Below are positions 11,916 to 11,932 of a DNA stretch of 11,932 nt, in pieces. The DNA lies in contig DVLN01000095.1 of assembly GCA_018715465.1 (NCBI GenBank), positions 1-11,932 of the forward strand, read 5' to 3'. Below the pieces are notes generated by a model, which did no database searches, was not told the DNA's origin, and saw only the letters and a list, made by a program, of their open reading frames with translations. Position 1 is the stretch's first letter; every line of letters begins with the position of its first letter. Origin of the DNA: Candidatus Faecivivens stercorigallinarum. Lineage in GTDB: Bacteria; Bacillota; Clostridia; Oscillospirales; Ruminococcaceae. The position numbers and the translations under genes are program-made.

Positions 11916-11932
11916 GATCGTTCTCCTTTTGG

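Overview
The window reads as chromosomal DNA of an anaerobic, fermentative Firmicute, most likely class Clostridia. The support is a multisubunit electron-bifurcating-type [FeFe] hydrogenase, a glycine-riboswitch-controlled sodium:amino-acid symporter, strong AGGAGG ribosome binding sites, frequent GTG/TTG starts and a lipoprotein with a Gram-positive-style lipobox. Coding DNA is fairly GC-rich and the regulatory gaps are AT-rich. No mobile element, CRISPR array, tRNA or rRNA was seen.

Layout. (1) 76-622, minus strand: a monocistronic MarR-type regulator with its own consensus promoter, an operator-like palindrome at the expected transcription start, and a terminator. (2) 796-5897, minus strand: a five-gene hydrogenase operon in the order NuoE-like (HydC/HndA), stand-alone GHKL ATPase, HndB-like thioredoxin-fold protein, NuoF-like (HydB/HndC) and catalytic HydA/HndD, closed by a terminator. 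(3) 5898-6240: an AT-rich divergent control region of 343 bp. It holds a good plus-strand promoter, a weaker minus-strand promoter embedded in a palindrome, three copies of a TGCATAYACC-like motif, a weak Rex-like site, and a leader hairpin whose loop is complementary to the hydrogenase operon's own ribosome binding site. (4) 6241-9446, plus strand: a tightly packed five-gene accessory operon encoding a DRTGG protein, an RsbW-like ATPase, an HsfB-like ferredoxin/[FeFe]-hydrogenase-domain protein with a C-terminal 4Fe-4S domain, a second DRTGG-type protein and a PHP-family phosphoesterase. A bidirectional terminator follows. (5) 9545-11307, minus strand: an AGCS-family symporter behind a leader of about 320 nt that carries a clear glycine riboswitch and a candidate ribosome-binding-site-sequestering expression platform. 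(6) 11456-11915, minus strand: a small unrecognised lipoprotein with its terminator.

How the parts may work together. The minus operon should encode a complex that couples NAD(P)H and ferredoxin oxidation to H2 production, or the reverse. The divergent plus operon looks like a regulatory or redox-signalling companion: a hydrogenase-like protein that keeps all four H-cluster cysteines but has lost catalytic outer-sphere residues, with ATPase, DRTGG and phosphoesterase partners. A second ATPase domain sits inside the hydrogenase operon itself. The idea that this is an H2/redox-sensing phospho-signalling module is inference. The [FeFe] maturases HydE, HydF and HydG are not in the window and would have to be encoded elsewhere.

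Gaps longer than 300 bases: 543-861 (MarR promoter and operator, hydrogenase terminator, nothing recognised in about 623-795), 5898-6240 (described above) and 10949-11501 (riboswitch leader, promoter, an unexplained inverted repeat and the lipoprotein terminator).
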